From contig DDSG01000092.1 in NCBI GenBank assembly GCA_002343325.1, positions 1-14,223 of the forward strand: 14,223 nt of DNA. The letters are read 5' to 3'. Positions within the stretch are counted from its first letter, which is position 1; every line of letters begins with the position of its first letter. Below the pieces are notes generated by a model. It ran no database searches. It was not told the origin of the DNA and worked only from the letters and a program-made list of their open reading frames with translations. Shown in pieces: positions 13,106 through 14,223 of the stretch. The translations under genes were made by a program, and so were the position numbers. The DNA comes from Phycisphaerales bacterium UBA2396 (GTDB taxonomy: Bacteria > Planctomycetota > Phycisphaerae > Phycisphaerales > UBA1924).

Positions 13106-14134
13106 TCACTTCTTCTCGAACGCCGCGTCGAACGCCGCCGCCGCCGGCGTGAACTGCAGCCGCTTCACGAACGCGCAGCTCTCCGCCGCCCCGTGCTCGC
13201 GGTCCATGTCCGGATCCTCCCACTCCACGCTCAGCGGCCCGGCGTACCCCGCGCGATTCAAACTCCGGATGATCGACTCGAAGTTCACGTGCCCACGCCC
13301 CACCGAGCGGAAATCCCACCCGCGTCGCGCATCGCCGAACGACAGGTGACTCCCCAGAACGCCCGACCGCCCATCACCACCCGCGCCACCCTTCGCCCCG
13401 TAGTGCACCGCCACGTCCTTCATGTGCACGTGGAAAATCCGGTCGGCGTACTCGTCGATGAAGACGTTGGGCGCGATCCCCTGCCACAGCAGGTGCGACG
13501 GATCGAAGTTGAACCCGAACGCCGGATGGTTCCCCACCGCCGACAGCGCGGTCCGCGCCGAGTGGAAGTCGTACGCGATCTCGCCGGGATGCACCTCGAG
13601 CGCGAACTTCACGCCCGCAGCCTTGTACGCGTCGAGGATCGGGCCCCACCTCGCCGCGAAGTCGTCAAAGCCCTTCTTCACGTCCGCCTTCGAGGTCGGC
13701 GGGAAGAAGTACCACCACCCCCAGATCGACGAACCCGTAAACCCGTTCACCACGCCCACGCCAAGCGCCTTGGCCGCCTTGCCCGTCACGATCATCTCCG
13801 CCGCCGCCCGCTGGCGCACGCCCTCCGCCTCCCCGTCGCCCCAGACATGCGGCGGCAGAATCGCCTTGTGCCGATGATCGATCACGTCGCACACCGCCTG
13901 CCCGACCAGATGGTTGCTGATCGCCCAGGTCTTCAGCCCGTGCCTGGCGAGCAGGTCGTGCCGCCCTTTGCAGTACGCCGCGTCCGCGAGCGCCTTGGCC
14001 GGCTCGAAGTGGTCGCCCCAGCAGGCCAGCTCGAGCCCCTCGTAACCGAAGGACTTGGCCTTGGCCGCCATCGTCTCCAGCGGCAGATCGGCCCATTGCC
14101 CGGTGAACAGCGTGACAGGTCGTGCGGTGGTCAT
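13106..14134 (-). CDS. Sugar phosphate isomerase/epimerase-type TIM barrel
   Basis: A 342-residue cytoplasmic protein of the xylose-isomerase-like TIM barrel (AP endonuclease family 2) superfamily. Members isomerise or epimerise sugars, and some act on 3-keto-glycosides. Metal-ligand motifs typical of the fold are visible: LEVHPGE (179-185) with Glu180, FDPSH (210-214) with Asp211, HVHMKD (235-240) with His237, and SVEWED (302-307) with Glu304. GYEGLELACWGDHF (30-43) is the usual first-strand motif. No signal peptide is present. The start at 14134 is chosen because the barrel begins directly after it and TATAGT lies 6 nt upstream, suggesting a leaderless transcript. A terminator-like hairpin follows, so it is probably monocistronic. 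The family call is secure; the substrate is unknown, and pairing with the dehydrogenase about 3 kb downstream is inference. Confidence 0.93.
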   Translation of the reverse strand: MTTARPVTLFTGQWADLPLETMAAKAKSFGYEGLELACWGDHFEPAKALADAAYCKGRHDLLARHGLKTWAISNHLVGQAVCDVIDHRHKAILPPHVWGDGEAEGVRQRAAAEMIVTGKAAKALGVGVVNGFTGSSIWGWWYFFPPTSKADVKKGFDDFAARWGPILDAYKAAGVKFALEVHPGEIAYDFHSARTALSAVGNHPAFGFNFDPSHLLWQGIAPNVFIDEYADRIFHVHMKDVAVHYGAKGGAGGDGRSGVLGSHLSFGDARRGWDFRSVGRGHVNFESIIRSLNRAGYAGPLSVEWEDPDMDREHGAAESCAFVKRLQFTPAAAAFDAAFEKK

Positions 14135-14140
14135 GGCGTC

Positions 14141-14146
14141 ACTATA
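14141..14146 (-). promoter_or_regulatory. Putative -10 hexamer, leaderless start
   Basis: TATAGT on the minus strand, exactly 6 nt before the ATG at 14134, is the best -10 match in the window (5 of 6 to TATAAT). A very weak -35 candidate (TGGTGT) lies 17 nt further upstream. No ribosome-binding sequence can fit between hexamer and start. Confidence 0.5.
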
Positions 14147-14223
14147 CCGGCCGGGCCGCGCGCACACCACCGAGCACCGCGCCGTGCCAACGGCACGCCG
14201 CGTGCAGGCGGCCGAGCGCCGCA

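Overview
The window reads as a chromosomal segment of a high-GC planctomycete, most likely from the class Phycisphaerae. The evidence is the gene set: a sialate O-acetylesterase fused to two DUF1080 domains, a Gfo/Idh/MocA oxidoreductase, a xylose-isomerase-like TIM barrel, an SUMF1/FGE-fold secreted protein, and two secreted proteins ending in a 'GC-type' dockerin tail. It also carries a planctomycete-style REP/RAYT element. The taxonomy is inference; no rRNA or other marker gene is present.

Layout. 66-931 (+): a two-helix membrane protein followed 8 bp later by a small, very basic protein. 941-1918 (-): secreted FGE-fold protein, head-to-head and overlapping with 1878-2942 (+), an ApbE-type FMN transferase lipoprotein. 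The ApbE gene overlaps tail-to-tail with 2923-6171 (-), the large esterase/DUF1080 fusion. About 6290-9056 is an island of different base composition. It holds a truncated NotI-family restriction endonuclease (6335-6586, +), a RAYT transposase framed by inverted REP hairpins (6631-7336), a small zinc-ribbon protein and a putative PD-(D/E)XK nuclease in a minus-strand operon (7311-8467), and a 5'-truncated Dam-family adenine methyltransferase (8532-9050, +). 9078-14134 (-): Gfo/Idh/MocA dehydrogenase, two tandem paralogous secreted discoidin-like/Ig-like/dockerin proteins, and a sugar phosphate isomerase/epimerase-type TIM barrel.

How the genes work together. The flanks look like surface and carbohydrate-handling functions. 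The esterase would strip acetyl groups. DUF1080 domains are associated with 3-keto-glycoside hydrolysis, which fits chemically with a Gfo/Idh/MocA dehydrogenase and an AP2EC/xylose-isomerase-like barrel further along. This linkage is inference because the genes are not one operon. The central island looks like the collapsed remains of one or two restriction-modification systems, broken by truncation and by a REP element.

Three features stand out. Three genes have a TANNNT hexamer exactly 6 nt before the ATG, as expected for leaderless transcription. The FGE-fold and ApbE genes overlap at their 5' ends. The strong C-over-G bias of the plus strand disappears inside the island.
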